DNA of 64,000 bases from Sulfurimonas sp. hsl 1-7 (GTDB lineage Bacteria > Campylobacterota > Campylobacteria > Campylobacterales > Sulfurimonadaceae), in the NCBI RefSeq assembly GCF_030577135.1, contig NZ_JAUIRR010000003.1:1-64000 (forward strand), in the 5' to 3' direction. The first letter of the stretch is position 1, and each line of letters begins with the position of its first letter. A program made the position numbers and the translations under genes. This document shows positions 26,551-34,214 of the stretch, piece after piece. Under the pieces are notes generated by a model. It had not been told where the DNA came from and did no database searches. It saw nothing but the letters and a program-made list of their open reading frames with translations.

Positions 26551-26595
26551 TTGACATATGTTCATAATGATGGCATAATTTGGACATATGTTCAT
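26551..26595 (+). promoter_or_regulatory. cyd operon promoter with two identical operator-like repeats
   Basis: TTGACA (26551-26556) and CATAAT (26574-26579) are spaced by 17 bases, a good sigma-70 promoter. The 13-base sequence GACATATGTTCAT occurs twice, at 26553-26565 and 26583-26595, exactly 30 bases apart (about three helical turns). Each copy contains the palindrome ACATATGT. The first overlaps the -35 and the second covers the predicted start site. That layout fits a repressor, most simply the divergent DUF134 protein. Confidence 0.7.
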
Positions 26596-26607
26596 TAAGG
26601 AATAGTT

Positions 26608-26817
26608 ATGAATAATATAAAATTAATTTATAACTTCTATCTGGACGGGTTTAAAAACATGAAAACAGGTAAGACTTTATGGAAGATAATCTTCTTAAAG
26701 CTGGCTGTAATTTTCCTGTTTTTAAACTACTTTATTCACGATAGATCGTTAGATACAGAGTATAAAACAGAAGATACGAAAATCAATTTCGTATATAACA
26801 ATTTAATAGGAGAATAA
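26608..26817 (+). CDS. DUF4492 small membrane protein of the cytochrome bd operon
   Basis: The 69-residue protein has one membrane helix (about residues 27-44) after an amphipathic, basic start (YNFYLDGFKNMKTGKTLWK), matching DUF4492, a family found just upstream of cydA in Campylobacterota and Bacteroidetes. It ends one base before the cydA ATG. An oxidase assembly or accessory-subunit role is likely but not established. Confidence 0.8.
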   Translation: MNNIKLIYNFYLDGFKNMKTGKTLWKIIFLKLAVIFLFLNYFIHDRSLDTEYKTEDTKINFVYNNLIGE

Positions 26818-26818
26818 G

Positions 26819-28345
26819 ATGGAAGAACATTTAGTCGATTGGTCTAGAGCTCAGTTTGCTCTGACTGCAATCTATCACTTTTTATTTGTTCCACTTACAC
26901 TTGGGCTTGGATTTATAGTCGCTATTATGGAGACTATTTATGTAAAAACAGGTTCACAAGAGTGGAAAAAGATCACACAGTTTTGGATGACACTTTTTGC
27001 GATCAACTTTGCCATCGGTGTTGCAACAGGACTTATTATGGAGTTTGAATTTGGTACAAACTGGGCAAACTACTCTTGGTTTGTAGGTGATATTTTCGGT
27101 GCACCTCTTGCTGTTGAGGGTATACTCGCCTTTTTTATGGAATCTACATTCTTTGCAGTAATGTTTTTCGGCTGGAATAAAGTTGGTAAAAAGTTTCACC
27201 TCCTTTCAACATGGCTTGTAGCGATTGGTTCAAACCTTTCAGCTTTATGGATCCTTGTTGCAAACGGCTGGATGCAATATCCTGTGGGTATGACATTTAA
27301 CCCTGACACTGTTAGAAACGAAATGACAAACTTTTGGGACGTACTTTTCTCACCTGTTGCAATCTCTAAATTTTTACATACGATCGGAAGCGGTTATGTG
27401 ATCGCAGCTCTTTTTGTTGTAGGGATCAGTGCATACTATCTTCTTAAAAAGAGAGAGGTATCTATTGCTAAAAAATCTATGATCGTAGGTGCTACGTTTG
27501 GACTTATCACATCTCTATTTTTAACACTTAGCGGTGATGAATCTGCACACCAGGTAGCTCAACACCAACCTATAAAACTTGCGGCTATGGAGGGATTGTA
27601 TGAGGGAAGAACTGAAGCCGGAATCGTGGCCGTTGGTATGTTAAATCCTAAAAAAACTTTAACGAATGAAGCAGAGCCTTACCTATTTGAACTTGAGGCT
27701 CCATATGCTCTTTCACTGCTTGGATATCATGATATAGATGCTTTTGTACCGGGACTAAACGATCTTGTATATGGGAATAAAGAACGCGGTATTATGAGTG
27801 TAGAAGAGAAAATGGCTCGCGGTAAGATCGCAGTTACAGCTTTAGAAGACTACAAAGAGGCGAAAAAAGCAAACAATGAGCAAAAAGCTTTTGAAGCAAA
27901 ACAGATTCTTGATCAGGATATGAAATATTTCGGGTACGGGCATATTAAAGCACCTGAAGATGTAGTACCGCCTATTGGACTTACATTTTACGCATTTCAC
28001 ATCATGGTTTCACTGGGCGGATGGTTCTTGGTACTCTTTAGTGTACTGCTGTACCTCTCAACTAAAAAGGATATCTCACGCTATACACTGATCTTAAAGT
28101 CAGCAGTGCTTTCTATCCCTCTTGGATATATTGCGGCTGAAGCGGGATGGATTGTCGCGGAAGTTGGTCGTCAGCCATGGGCTATTCAGGATTTAATGCC
28201 TGTAAATATTGCCGCAACTCAAATAGCGACAACAAATATACAGATCAGTTTTTGGATGTTTGCATTTTTATTTACGCTTCTGCTTGTAGCAGAGATAAAA
28301 ATTATGCTCAAACAGATTAAAATCGGACCAAATGGAGGACACTAA
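26819..28345 (+). CDS. cydA: Cytochrome bd quinol oxidase subunit I
   Basis: CydA oxidises quinol and carries hemes b558, b595 and d. The 508-residue membrane protein shows a His20 heme ligand (AIYHFLFVPLT), the SKFLHTIGSGY His ligand region, the YAFHIMV Met ligand region, and the GRQPW motif (EVGRQPWAIQ). The periplasmic Q-loop is long (about residues 250-380). The enzyme supports microaerobic respiration and resists NO and sulfide. Its stop codon lies close to the cydB ribosome site. Confidence 0.96.
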   Translation: MEEHLVDWSRAQFALTAIYHFLFVPLTLGLGFIVAIMETIYVKTGSQEWKKITQFWMTLFAINFAIGVATGLIMEFEFGTNWANYSWFVGDIFGAPLAVEGILAFFMESTFFAVMFFGWNKVGKKFHLLSTWLVAIGSNLSALWILVANGWMQYPVGMTFNPDTVRNEMTNFWDVLFSPVAISKFLHTIGSGYVIAALFVVGISAYYLLKKREVSIAKKSMIVGATFGLITSLFLTLSGDESAHQVAQHQPIKLAAMEGLYEGRTEAGIVAVGMLNPKKTLTNEAEPYLFELEAPYALSLLGYHDIDAFVPGLNDLVYGNKERGIMSVEEKMARGKIAVTALEDYKEAKKANNEQKAFEAKQILDQDMKYFGYGHIKAPEDVVPPIGLTFYAFHIMVSLGGWFLVLFSVLLYLSTKKDISRYTLILKSAVLSIPLGYIAAEAGWIVAEVGRQPWAIQDLMPVNIAATQIATTNIQISFWMFAFLFTLLLVAEIKIMLKQIKIGPNGGH

Positions 28346-28346
28346 G

Positions 28347-29480
28347 ATGGGTTTTGGAGATTTAGAACTTTTAACATTACAACAATACTGGTGGTTCATC
28401 GTTTCACTGCTTGGTGGGCTTTTTGTATTTATCATGTTTGTCCAGGGTGGACAAACACTGATCGATACACTCTCGGAGAATGAAACTGAAAAGACGATGC
28501 TCATTAACTCAATCGGTAGAAAGTGGGAACTTGGGTTTACTACCCTCGTACTTTTTGGCGGGGCTCTTTTTGCAGCTTTTCCACTCTTTTACTCAACTAG
28601 CTTCGGCGGTGCGTACTGGGTATGGCTTGCAATTTTATTTTGTTTCATTATCCAGGCGGTAAGTTACGAGTATAGAACAAAGCCTAACAACTTTTTAGGG
28701 CAAAAGATTTATGAGAGTTTTTTAAAAATAAACGGTAGCCTTGGGGTATTTTTACTCGGTGTTGCTATCTCTACATTTTTCAGCGGTGCAGAGTTTCACC
28801 TAAACGACAATAATTTTGTTCTTTGGGATAACTCGTTAAGAGGTCTTGAAGCACTTGCAAACCCTTATAACTATTTACTAGGTTTTGCTTTAGTTTTTTT
28901 AACAAAGATCTCAGGCGCGCTTTACTTTTTAAACAACATTGACTATCAGCCTATTCGTGAAAGAGCGGTGAGTTCAATTAAGTTCAATATGCCTATCTTC
29001 CTGATATTTTTCGTAGGGTTTACAGCTTGGCTACTTTTAAAAGACGGTTACGCGGTAGATTCTAACAGTGTTGTTGTGTTAGAGCACCACAAGTACCTCA
29101 ACAACTTCCTTGAAATGCCTGTAGTTCTCGGTATGTTTATTGTGGGTGTAGCTATGGTTGTGATCGCCGTATTTGTTGCCGTTGTATATGGATTTACTTG
29201 TTGTATCAGAACTGCGGGAGTCGGAACAGTTGTTACCGTTACAGCCATTTTACTCAATGTGGGTTATAACAATACCGCATACTACCCTTCACTTACAGAC
29301 TTGCAAAGCAGTTTAACAATTATGAATTCATCTGGGAGTCACTACACACTGATGGCTATGAGTTATGCTTCATTGATGGTACCGTTTGTTTTAGCATATA
29401 TCGCTTATGCTTGGTACTCAATGGACAGAGTAAAAATTACAAAAGAAGAGATTGAAGCACCAGATGCTCACAACTACTAG
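28347..29480 (+). CDS. cydB: Cytochrome bd quinol oxidase subunit II
   Basis: CydB is the partner membrane subunit of CydA. The start is taken as the ATG at 28347, eight bases after a GGAGG that lies at the end of cydA; a frame from 28332 would begin inside that ribosome site. The protein has 377 residues with about nine membrane helices and typical segments (QYWWFIVSLLGGLFVF, RAVSSIKFNMPIFLIFF). It is followed six bases later by a 37-codon gene. Confidence 0.95.
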   Translation: MGFGDLELLTLQQYWWFIVSLLGGLFVFIMFVQGGQTLIDTLSENETEKTMLINSIGRKWELGFTTLVLFGGALFAAFPLFYSTSFGGAYWVWLAILFCFIIQAVSYEYRTKPNNFLGQKIYESFLKINGSLGVFLLGVAISTFFSGAEFHLNDNNFVLWDNSLRGLEALANPYNYLLGFALVFLTKISGALYFLNNIDYQPIRERAVSSIKFNMPIFLIFFVGFTAWLLLKDGYAVDSNSVVVLEHHKYLNNFLEMPVVLGMFIVGVAMVVIAVFVAVVYGFTCCIRTAGVGTVVTVTAILLNVGYNNTAYYPSLTDLQSSLTIMNSSGSHYTLMAMSYASLMVPFVLAYIAYAWYSMDRVKITKEEIEAPDAHNY

Positions 29481-29486
29481 GAGTCT

Positions 29487-29600
29487 ATGATGGAATATTT
29501 AGCAGAATTGGGTTGGCTGAGTCTTTGGCCAATCGTCATATATTTAGGTTGGAAGTTTAGTGTAAAAAATGTATTAAAATTTGAGGAGAAAGAGTCATGA
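29487..29600 (+). CDS. 37-residue single-helix peptide, CydX-like candidate
   Basis: A short frame begins at ATG 29487 (or 29490) and ends in TGA at 29598-29600. It starts MMEYLAELGWLSLWPIVIYL, so one membrane helix, and ends in a charged tail (FEEKES). It follows cydB by six bases with a GGAG ribosome site and shares ATGA with the next gene, so it is translated within the operon. Position and size match the small third subunit CydX/CbdX of bd oxidases, but the CydX sequence signature is not evident. Confidence 0.65.
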   Translation: MMEYLAELGWLSLWPIVIYLGWKFSVKNVLKFEEKES

Positions 29601-29983
29601 TCGCAATTCCCGTAAAAACGAACAATGAAAATCCGGCACTCAGCCCGCTCTTTGGCAAAGCAAAATGGTTTGCATATGTAGATAGAGATGGTAATATCTC
29701 AATTGAAAAGAACGAAACGCAAAGCGGTCGTGTAGTAGTTGATAATATGATCGCAAAAGGTGTAGATACTATTGTATTTAATCATATGGGAGCAAACCCT
29801 TTTATGCTTCTGCAAAAGGCAAATATGGAGTGTTTCTACGGTGGTGATGAGAGAATCTTGCTGCAAGATTTACTCTCTAATCTACAAAATGAAGAACTTG
29901 TAAAAGTTGATAGCACAAATATGACACAATATCTTGAAGAGGGTAAACACGATCACTCTCATGATCATTCACACCATCATTAA
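29597..29983 (+). CDS. NifX/NifB-type (dinitrogenase iron-molybdenum cofactor-binding) protein with His-rich tail
   Basis: The 128-residue cytoplasmic protein has the NifX-like fold pattern: MIAIPVKTNNENPALSPLFG start, GRVVVDNMIAKGVDTIVFNH, and a GGDERILLQDLL helix. It ends in a histidine-rich tail (HDHSHDHSHHH) that should bind metals. No nitrogenase genes are nearby, so a role in metal or Fe-S handling linked to cytochrome bd is more likely. Its ATG overlaps the stop codon of the 37-residue gene. Confidence 0.8.
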   Translation: MIAIPVKTNNENPALSPLFGKAKWFAYVDRDGNISIEKNETQSGRVVVDNMIAKGVDTIVFNHMGANPFMLLQKANMECFYGGDERILLQDLLSNLQNEELVKVDSTNMTQYLEEGKHDHSHDHSHHH

Positions 29984-30055
29984 ACAACTTTTTTAGACAA
30001 TTACTATAGATTATATGTGTATAATATAATCTATAGTGTCTTTAAAGGAGTCAAG

Positions 30056-30610
30056 ATGAAAAAGCTCATTACAATAACTACCCTCTCTACTCTCCTCTTC
30101 ATCAATGCCAATGCTCAAGAGCATAACTACATTGGATTGGATATAGGCAATACTACAGCAAAATATACAGTTACATCAATTGGATTAGGTATCAATGAAT
30201 CTAGCAATGATGATGGCGGCTCACAAACACTAAAGCTTGGTCACTATTTCAATGACAACCACAGAGCTGCAGTGCTTTATCATAATATCAATGCAGACGA
30301 TGCAAAATTTGGAATGTTGTGTCTGGAATACAATTATCTAATTGGAGAAAATCCGCTCAAACCTTTTGCAGGTGTAATACTTGGATATGGAAGATATGAT
30401 CTGGATAATTATGATTTTAATATAGACGGTGCGATGTACGGTGTTCAGGCCGGTCTTAATTATGAGATAAACTCATACTTTTCTCTTGAAGCGGGATACA
30501 GGTTTATAAAATCTACAATGAATGAAACCTATCGTGAATCAGGATATGATGCCGACTTTAAAGTTAATGACTTTCGCAATTGGTTTGTAGGTTTTAATTT
30601 TAATTTTTGA
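30056..30610 (+). CDS. Outer-membrane beta-barrel protein
   Basis: The 184-residue protein begins MKKLITITTLSTLLFINANA, a clear signal peptide cut near Ala20. The rest alternates polar and hydrophobic residues as a small eight-strand barrel and ends in FVGFNFNF, with the C-terminal Phe typical of outer-membrane proteins. An OmpA/Opa-like family is likely; the function is unknown. The start at 30056 follows AAAGGAG; a longer frame from 30017 adds residues that do not fit a signal peptide. A TATAAT-like box lies about 30 bases upstream. Confidence 0.8.
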   Translation: MKKLITITTLSTLLFINANAQEHNYIGLDIGNTTAKYTVTSIGLGINESSNDDGGSQTLKLGHYFNDNHRAAVLYHNINADDAKFGMLCLEYNYLIGENPLKPFAGVILGYGRYDLDNYDFNIDGAMYGVQAGLNYEINSYFSLEAGYRFIKSTMNETYRESGYDADFKVNDFRNWFVGFNFNF

Positions 30611-30638
30611 TTTAAAAATGAATATTGTAGAAGTTTAA

Positions 30639-30723
30639 TGGTGCGATCGGAGGGATTTGAACCCTCACACCCGTAAGGCACTACCCCCTCAAGGTAGCGT
30701 GTCTACCGTTCCACCACGATCGC
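30639..30723 (-). tRNA. tRNA-Leu (anticodon GAG)
   Basis: The minus strand folds as a class II tRNA: acceptor GCGATCG/CGATCGC, D-arm starting GTGGAACGGTAGACAC, anticodon stem CTACC/GGTAG with loop TTGAGGG (anticodon GAG), a variable arm, and T-arm GAGGG-TTCAAAT-CCCTC. The CCA end is encoded (30639-30641). It lies 15 bases beyond the strong atpE terminator. Confidence 0.95.
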
Positions 30724-30738
30724 ATTGTAAAAAGAAAA

Positions 30739-30767
30739 AAAGTTTAACTCAAAAAGAGTTAAACTTT
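30739..30767 (-). terminator. Rho-independent terminator of atpE
   Basis: AAAGTTTAACTC and GAGTTAAACTTT form a perfect 12-bp stem with a five-base loop. On the minus strand the stem is followed by TTTTCTTTTT. This is the clearest intrinsic terminator in the window and lies 27 bases after the atpE stop. Confidence 0.9.
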
Positions 30768-30794
30768 GAGGTACTTTTAGATAATCGTTAAAGA

Positions 30795-31109
30795 TTAACC
30801 TAAAAATGGGTTAGCGTAAAGAGCGATTAATGCAACAACTAGTGCATAAATAACTTGCGCTTCGATCATTGCTAAAGCGATGAACATTGTAGTCATAAGT
30901 TTAGCACCTAGACCTGGGTTACGTGCAGTACCAGCGATAGTTGCAGCAGCAGTGTGACCCATACCGATAGCACCACCAAGTGCAGCTAAACCAAGACCTA
31001 GACCAGCAGCGATCATAGAGTAAGCTTTAAGAGTTTGGTTAGCAACTTCACCCTCGTTAGCTAAAAGTGCAGCAGAAAATGCTACTAAAAGAAAAAGAAT
31101 TTTTTTCAT
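30795..31109 (-). CDS. atpE: ATP synthase F0 subunit c
   Basis: Subunit c forms the proton-driven rotor ring of F1F0 ATP synthase. The 104-residue protein has two membrane helices joined by the ARNPG loop (residues 62-66), with the ion-carrying Glu83 in AMIEAQ. An N-terminal signal-peptide-like extension (about residues 1-17) precedes the usual start, as in other Campylobacterota. Helix 1 lacks the Gln of sodium-type rings, so proton coupling is expected. The gene stands alone, apart from other atp genes, with its own leader and terminator. Confidence 0.95.
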   Translation of the reverse strand: MKKILFLLVAFSAALLANEGEVANQTLKAYSMIAAGLGLGLAALGGAIGMGHTAAATIAGTARNPGLGAKLMTTMFIALAMIEAQVIYALVVALIALYANPFLG

Positions 31110-31224
31110 AATATATCCTTAAAAGTATTACAATCCGTTCGGATAGCGTAACCTCATCACAAGATGAAGCAACCTAAACATAAATGCTCAGATTTCCCTA
31201 CTAGAAATTGATAGCGCAATTTTA
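31110..31224 (-). promoter_or_regulatory. atpE promoter region and hairpin-bearing leader
   Basis: A TAAAAT box (31219-31224, minus strand) would start a leader of about 100 bases. The leader contains two small hairpins, TCATC/GATGA (31154-31167) and the ATCCGAACGGAT palindrome (31133-31144), ahead of an AAGGA ribosome site. The structures may stabilise this abundant message. Confidence 0.4.
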
Positions 31225-31264
31225 CAAGAGAAGTGCTAAATAAAAACTTATACTGCTAAAGTTT

Positions 31265-33901
31265 TTATTTTTCTGATACTAACTTTGAATCAAATCTGTT
31301 TTTCACATCCAAAAAGCTGTCAAGATTTTCAAAGAAGAGATCAATTAAATCGGGATCGAAATGTTTCCCTCGCTCCTCTCTAAAAAGTTCAAGTATTTTC
31401 TCAAGTTCCCATGCTTTTTTATACACCCTGTCGTGTCCTAAAGCATCAAATACATCGGCAACAGCAGTGATACGACCGAAAATATGGATATCACTCTCTT
31501 TTGTGCCTTGCGGATAACCTGTTCCATTCCATTTTTCATGATGGGTATATGCTACCATTGCAGAAGCTTTAAGAATGTCTCTTTCTGAGTGTTTAAGCAT
31601 CTCATACCCTATTTCGGCATGTGTCTTCATAACCTCATACTCTTCGTCTGTTAATTTACCCGGTTTGTTTAAAATACTATCCGGTATACCTACTTTTCCA
31701 ATATCATGCATTGGACTTGCTTGTTTTAGTAAAATAGCTTCCTCTTCACTTAGACCATAATACTTTGCCAACATATAAGAGTACTCAGCAACCCTTCGAA
31801 CATGATCTCCAGTTTCTTTACTACGAGTTTCACCGATTGCACCCATTTTTTCCACTACTTCTTTTTGAGTGTTTACAATCTCTTCATTAAGTCTATAAAT
31901 ATCTGTTACGTCAAACATCACTTGTATAAACTCTACAATTTCACCACTTGTATCTTTAACAGGATAAAATAGTGTCTTTGTAATAAATTCGCTTTTGTCT
32001 TTTGCAATATTGGTAATAACTTCTTTTACAGTCTTTTTACTCATTAAAGTATGAAGTATCTGATCACATAAACCTTTTTCTTGATGTTTTTTATGTCTAA
32101 TATCTCCACAGTTTCTGCCAACAAGTTCTTTTCTTGTATATTTACTGAGTTTAAGGAACTTGTCATTTACATATTTAATATTGTTATGAACATCTGTTCT
32201 TAAAACAGCAGTTGATAGGTTGATTGCCTCTTCATATTGTTTAAAGTAATAGAGATTCTCTTCCAAGTTCTCTCTAGAAGACAATACTTCATTTTGCAGA
32301 ATCTGTTTTACGGCTTCAAGTTTGGTTACATCATTTCTAATACCTATATATTCTCTAAAGCTTCCATCTTTATAATAAATAGGAGCTACTTCAGAAACCA
32401 CCCAATAATCAGCCCCCTCTTTTGTTCTGTTTTTCACCAGTCCTTTCCATATTTTTCCTGACTGAATCGTCTTCCACATATCTTTGAAAAGTTTAGAATC
32501 GGTATCTGGATGTCGCACAATATTATGAGGTTTTCCAATGAGTTCATCCCGTGTATATCCTGAAATCTTTTCAAAGTTTTTATTTACGTCGGTAATCTTA
32601 CCCCCACTGTCCGTAGTTGAAAAAATTGATGCTGAGGCTACCGCATTTTTAAACTGTTCCAAGTAATGGATATTTTCATCAAGATCTTTACTCGTCTCTT
32701 TAATCAAGGTTGTTAAAGCAGATAAACGTACCTCTTCATCACTCACTTCTTCTTCTGTTATATCCATATCCAGACTATTTGAATTCTCTTCATTTTCATT
32801 CAATGTAACGTATGTTGTAGTAATATTTAAAAGATTGTTATCACAACTAACACTGTTATGAAAAAATTCACCATATGTTATAAAACCTGAACTTACTCCA
32901 ATAGAGTTGAGTGTTTTTATCTCTTTGTTTAAAAAGTTTCCAAGCATCTGACGTCTTGCCCCACAAGTATAAACAAAGGTTGCTTCATTAACTTTCTGAT
33001 TATGTGCTTTTAAGTGCTCAATATTTTTATGTTCAATCGTACCAAGGTCTGCAAAACCAAATCGTACATATTGACCTTCTGGTATATTACCTGCAAATGT
33101 AATGCTTCCCTCTTCATAATTAAATCCTACAAGTGCTCTTGCAACTTCGGTGTCTCCAATATTAAGCACTAATGGGAACTGGGAACCGTGTTTTAATAAG
33201 TCATCACGAACCGTTTTACCTAAATATTTTTCAAAAATATCAATTACAGGTACATGATCAAGTTCATACACCGTAGGTCCGATTGCTTTTGTTACAAGCA
33301 TCTCTTTACCGATCGTTTCCCAATTAAATAAGTAGTCTGCATTTACTTTCAAAACTTTAGAATCTATGATTGCAAATACGATATCACTATCGTCATTATC
33401 ACTAGAGCTTATGTAGTTAGAATGAAACTTAAAATCATCGCCGGCATTACCGCCAACAACAACTAAATTTGGATTCTCTTTAGCAAGTCTTTGAAGTAGT
33501 TCGGATGCATCAATTTTAAAAGTGTTTGCAAATGCGATCAGGAGTTTTGTATCATCGGTAATATAATGTAGTTTTAAATCGTTAATGATCTCTTCTGTGG
33601 AACTATCATAGTAACCTATATTTTTAACACTAGAGTTCTCAAAAACTGAAAATGATAAAATTATTTTATTATCCGATATTTGCCCGTCATGTACTATACC
33701 GGCGGTTGTAGCAGTAATTATCGAAGCATTCTCTAGTAAAGATTTAAGCTCATTTTTGATTTTTGAAATCTCTATATAGAGTTTGTTTGAAGTAAAAAGC
33801 TGTACCAATATTTTAGTATGATCATCAAACTGAAAATTTTGACTAATAAACTTCTCTAAATCATCTTTATTAGTATATTCATAATTGATTTGTTTCATCA
33901 A
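31265..33901 (-). CDS. FIST-PAS-PAS-HD-GYP sensor phosphodiesterase
   Basis: The 878-residue cytoplasmic protein has an N-terminal FIST sensory region (about residues 1-375; ITATTAGIVHDGQI and LVVVGGNAGDDFKF are typical), two PAS domains (about 410-530, Aer-type with GKPHNIVRHPD, and 545-660, divergent), then a complete HD-GYP domain (MHDIGK near residue 728, and NGTGYPQG). FIST domains are thought to bind small ligands such as amino acids. It should degrade cyclic-di-GMP in response to a ligand and to redox state. It stands alone, about 310 bases after pnp. Confidence 0.88.
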   Translation of the reverse strand: MMKQINYEYTNKDDLEKFISQNFQFDDHTKILVQLFTSNKLYIEISKIKNELKSLLENASIITATTAGIVHDGQISDNKIILSFSVFENSSVKNIGYYDSSTEEIINDLKLHYITDDTKLLIAFANTFKIDASELLQRLAKENPNLVVVGGNAGDDFKFHSNYISSSDNDDSDIVFAIIDSKVLKVNADYLFNWETIGKEMLVTKAIGPTVYELDHVPVIDIFEKYLGKTVRDDLLKHGSQFPLVLNIGDTEVARALVGFNYEEGSITFAGNIPEGQYVRFGFADLGTIEHKNIEHLKAHNQKVNEATFVYTCGARRQMLGNFLNKEIKTLNSIGVSSGFITYGEFFHNSVSCDNNLLNITTTYVTLNENEENSNSLDMDITEEEVSDEEVRLSALTTLIKETSKDLDENIHYLEQFKNAVASASIFSTTDSGGKITDVNKNFEKISGYTRDELIGKPHNIVRHPDTDSKLFKDMWKTIQSGKIWKGLVKNRTKEGADYWVVSEVAPIYYKDGSFREYIGIRNDVTKLEAVKQILQNEVLSSRENLEENLYYFKQYEEAINLSTAVLRTDVHNNIKYVNDKFLKLSKYTRKELVGRNCGDIRHKKHQEKGLCDQILHTLMSKKTVKEVITNIAKDKSEFITKTLFYPVKDTSGEIVEFIQVMFDVTDIYRLNEEIVNTQKEVVEKMGAIGETRSKETGDHVRRVAEYSYMLAKYYGLSEEEAILLKQASPMHDIGKVGIPDSILNKPGKLTDEEYEVMKTHAEIGYEMLKHSERDILKASAMVAYTHHEKWNGTGYPQGTKESDIHIFGRITAVADVFDALGHDRVYKKAWELEKILELFREERGKHFDPDLIDLFFENLDSFLDVKNRFDSKLVSEK

Positions 33902-34214
33902 AACCCCGCTTTTTTATTTTACCGCTATTTCAATCAGAATCTTTAAAATTTAATTATTTTATCATACAAATAATACCACATTCTCTATTTGTTAGCCTAA
34001 AAATAATACATCAGGACTATTTTTTAAATTTTGAATCTATTTAATAAGTCGCATATTGGGCGAATGTAGCGTATATGTAGAAGCTTTATACTTTAAGGAG
34101 ATTCCTCTACAATTGAAATATACACATACTATTCCATACTGTAGATGATTAAAAGTTAGCCCAACTGAGAGTTGGGCAAAAAGAGATTTAGATAAGAGGG
34201 GAAATCTTAGGAGA
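33902..34214. other. Intergenic spacer between pnp and the FIST-PAS-HD-GYP gene
   Basis: The 313 bases hold the pnp terminator (34159-34177) and an imperfect long stem further on: GTATATGTAG (34071-34080) pairs with CTAC (34107-34110) and ATATAC (34118-34123), with an inner AGGA/TCCT hairpin. A 72-codon frame crosses the terminator hairpin and is not credible. No other gene was seen. Confidence 0.5.
34159..34177 (-). terminator. Terminator after pnp
   Basis: GCCCAACT and AGTTGGGC form a perfect 8-bp GC-containing stem with a three-base loop. On the minus strand it is followed by TAACTTTT. It lies 38 bases after the pnp stop codon. Confidence 0.7.
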
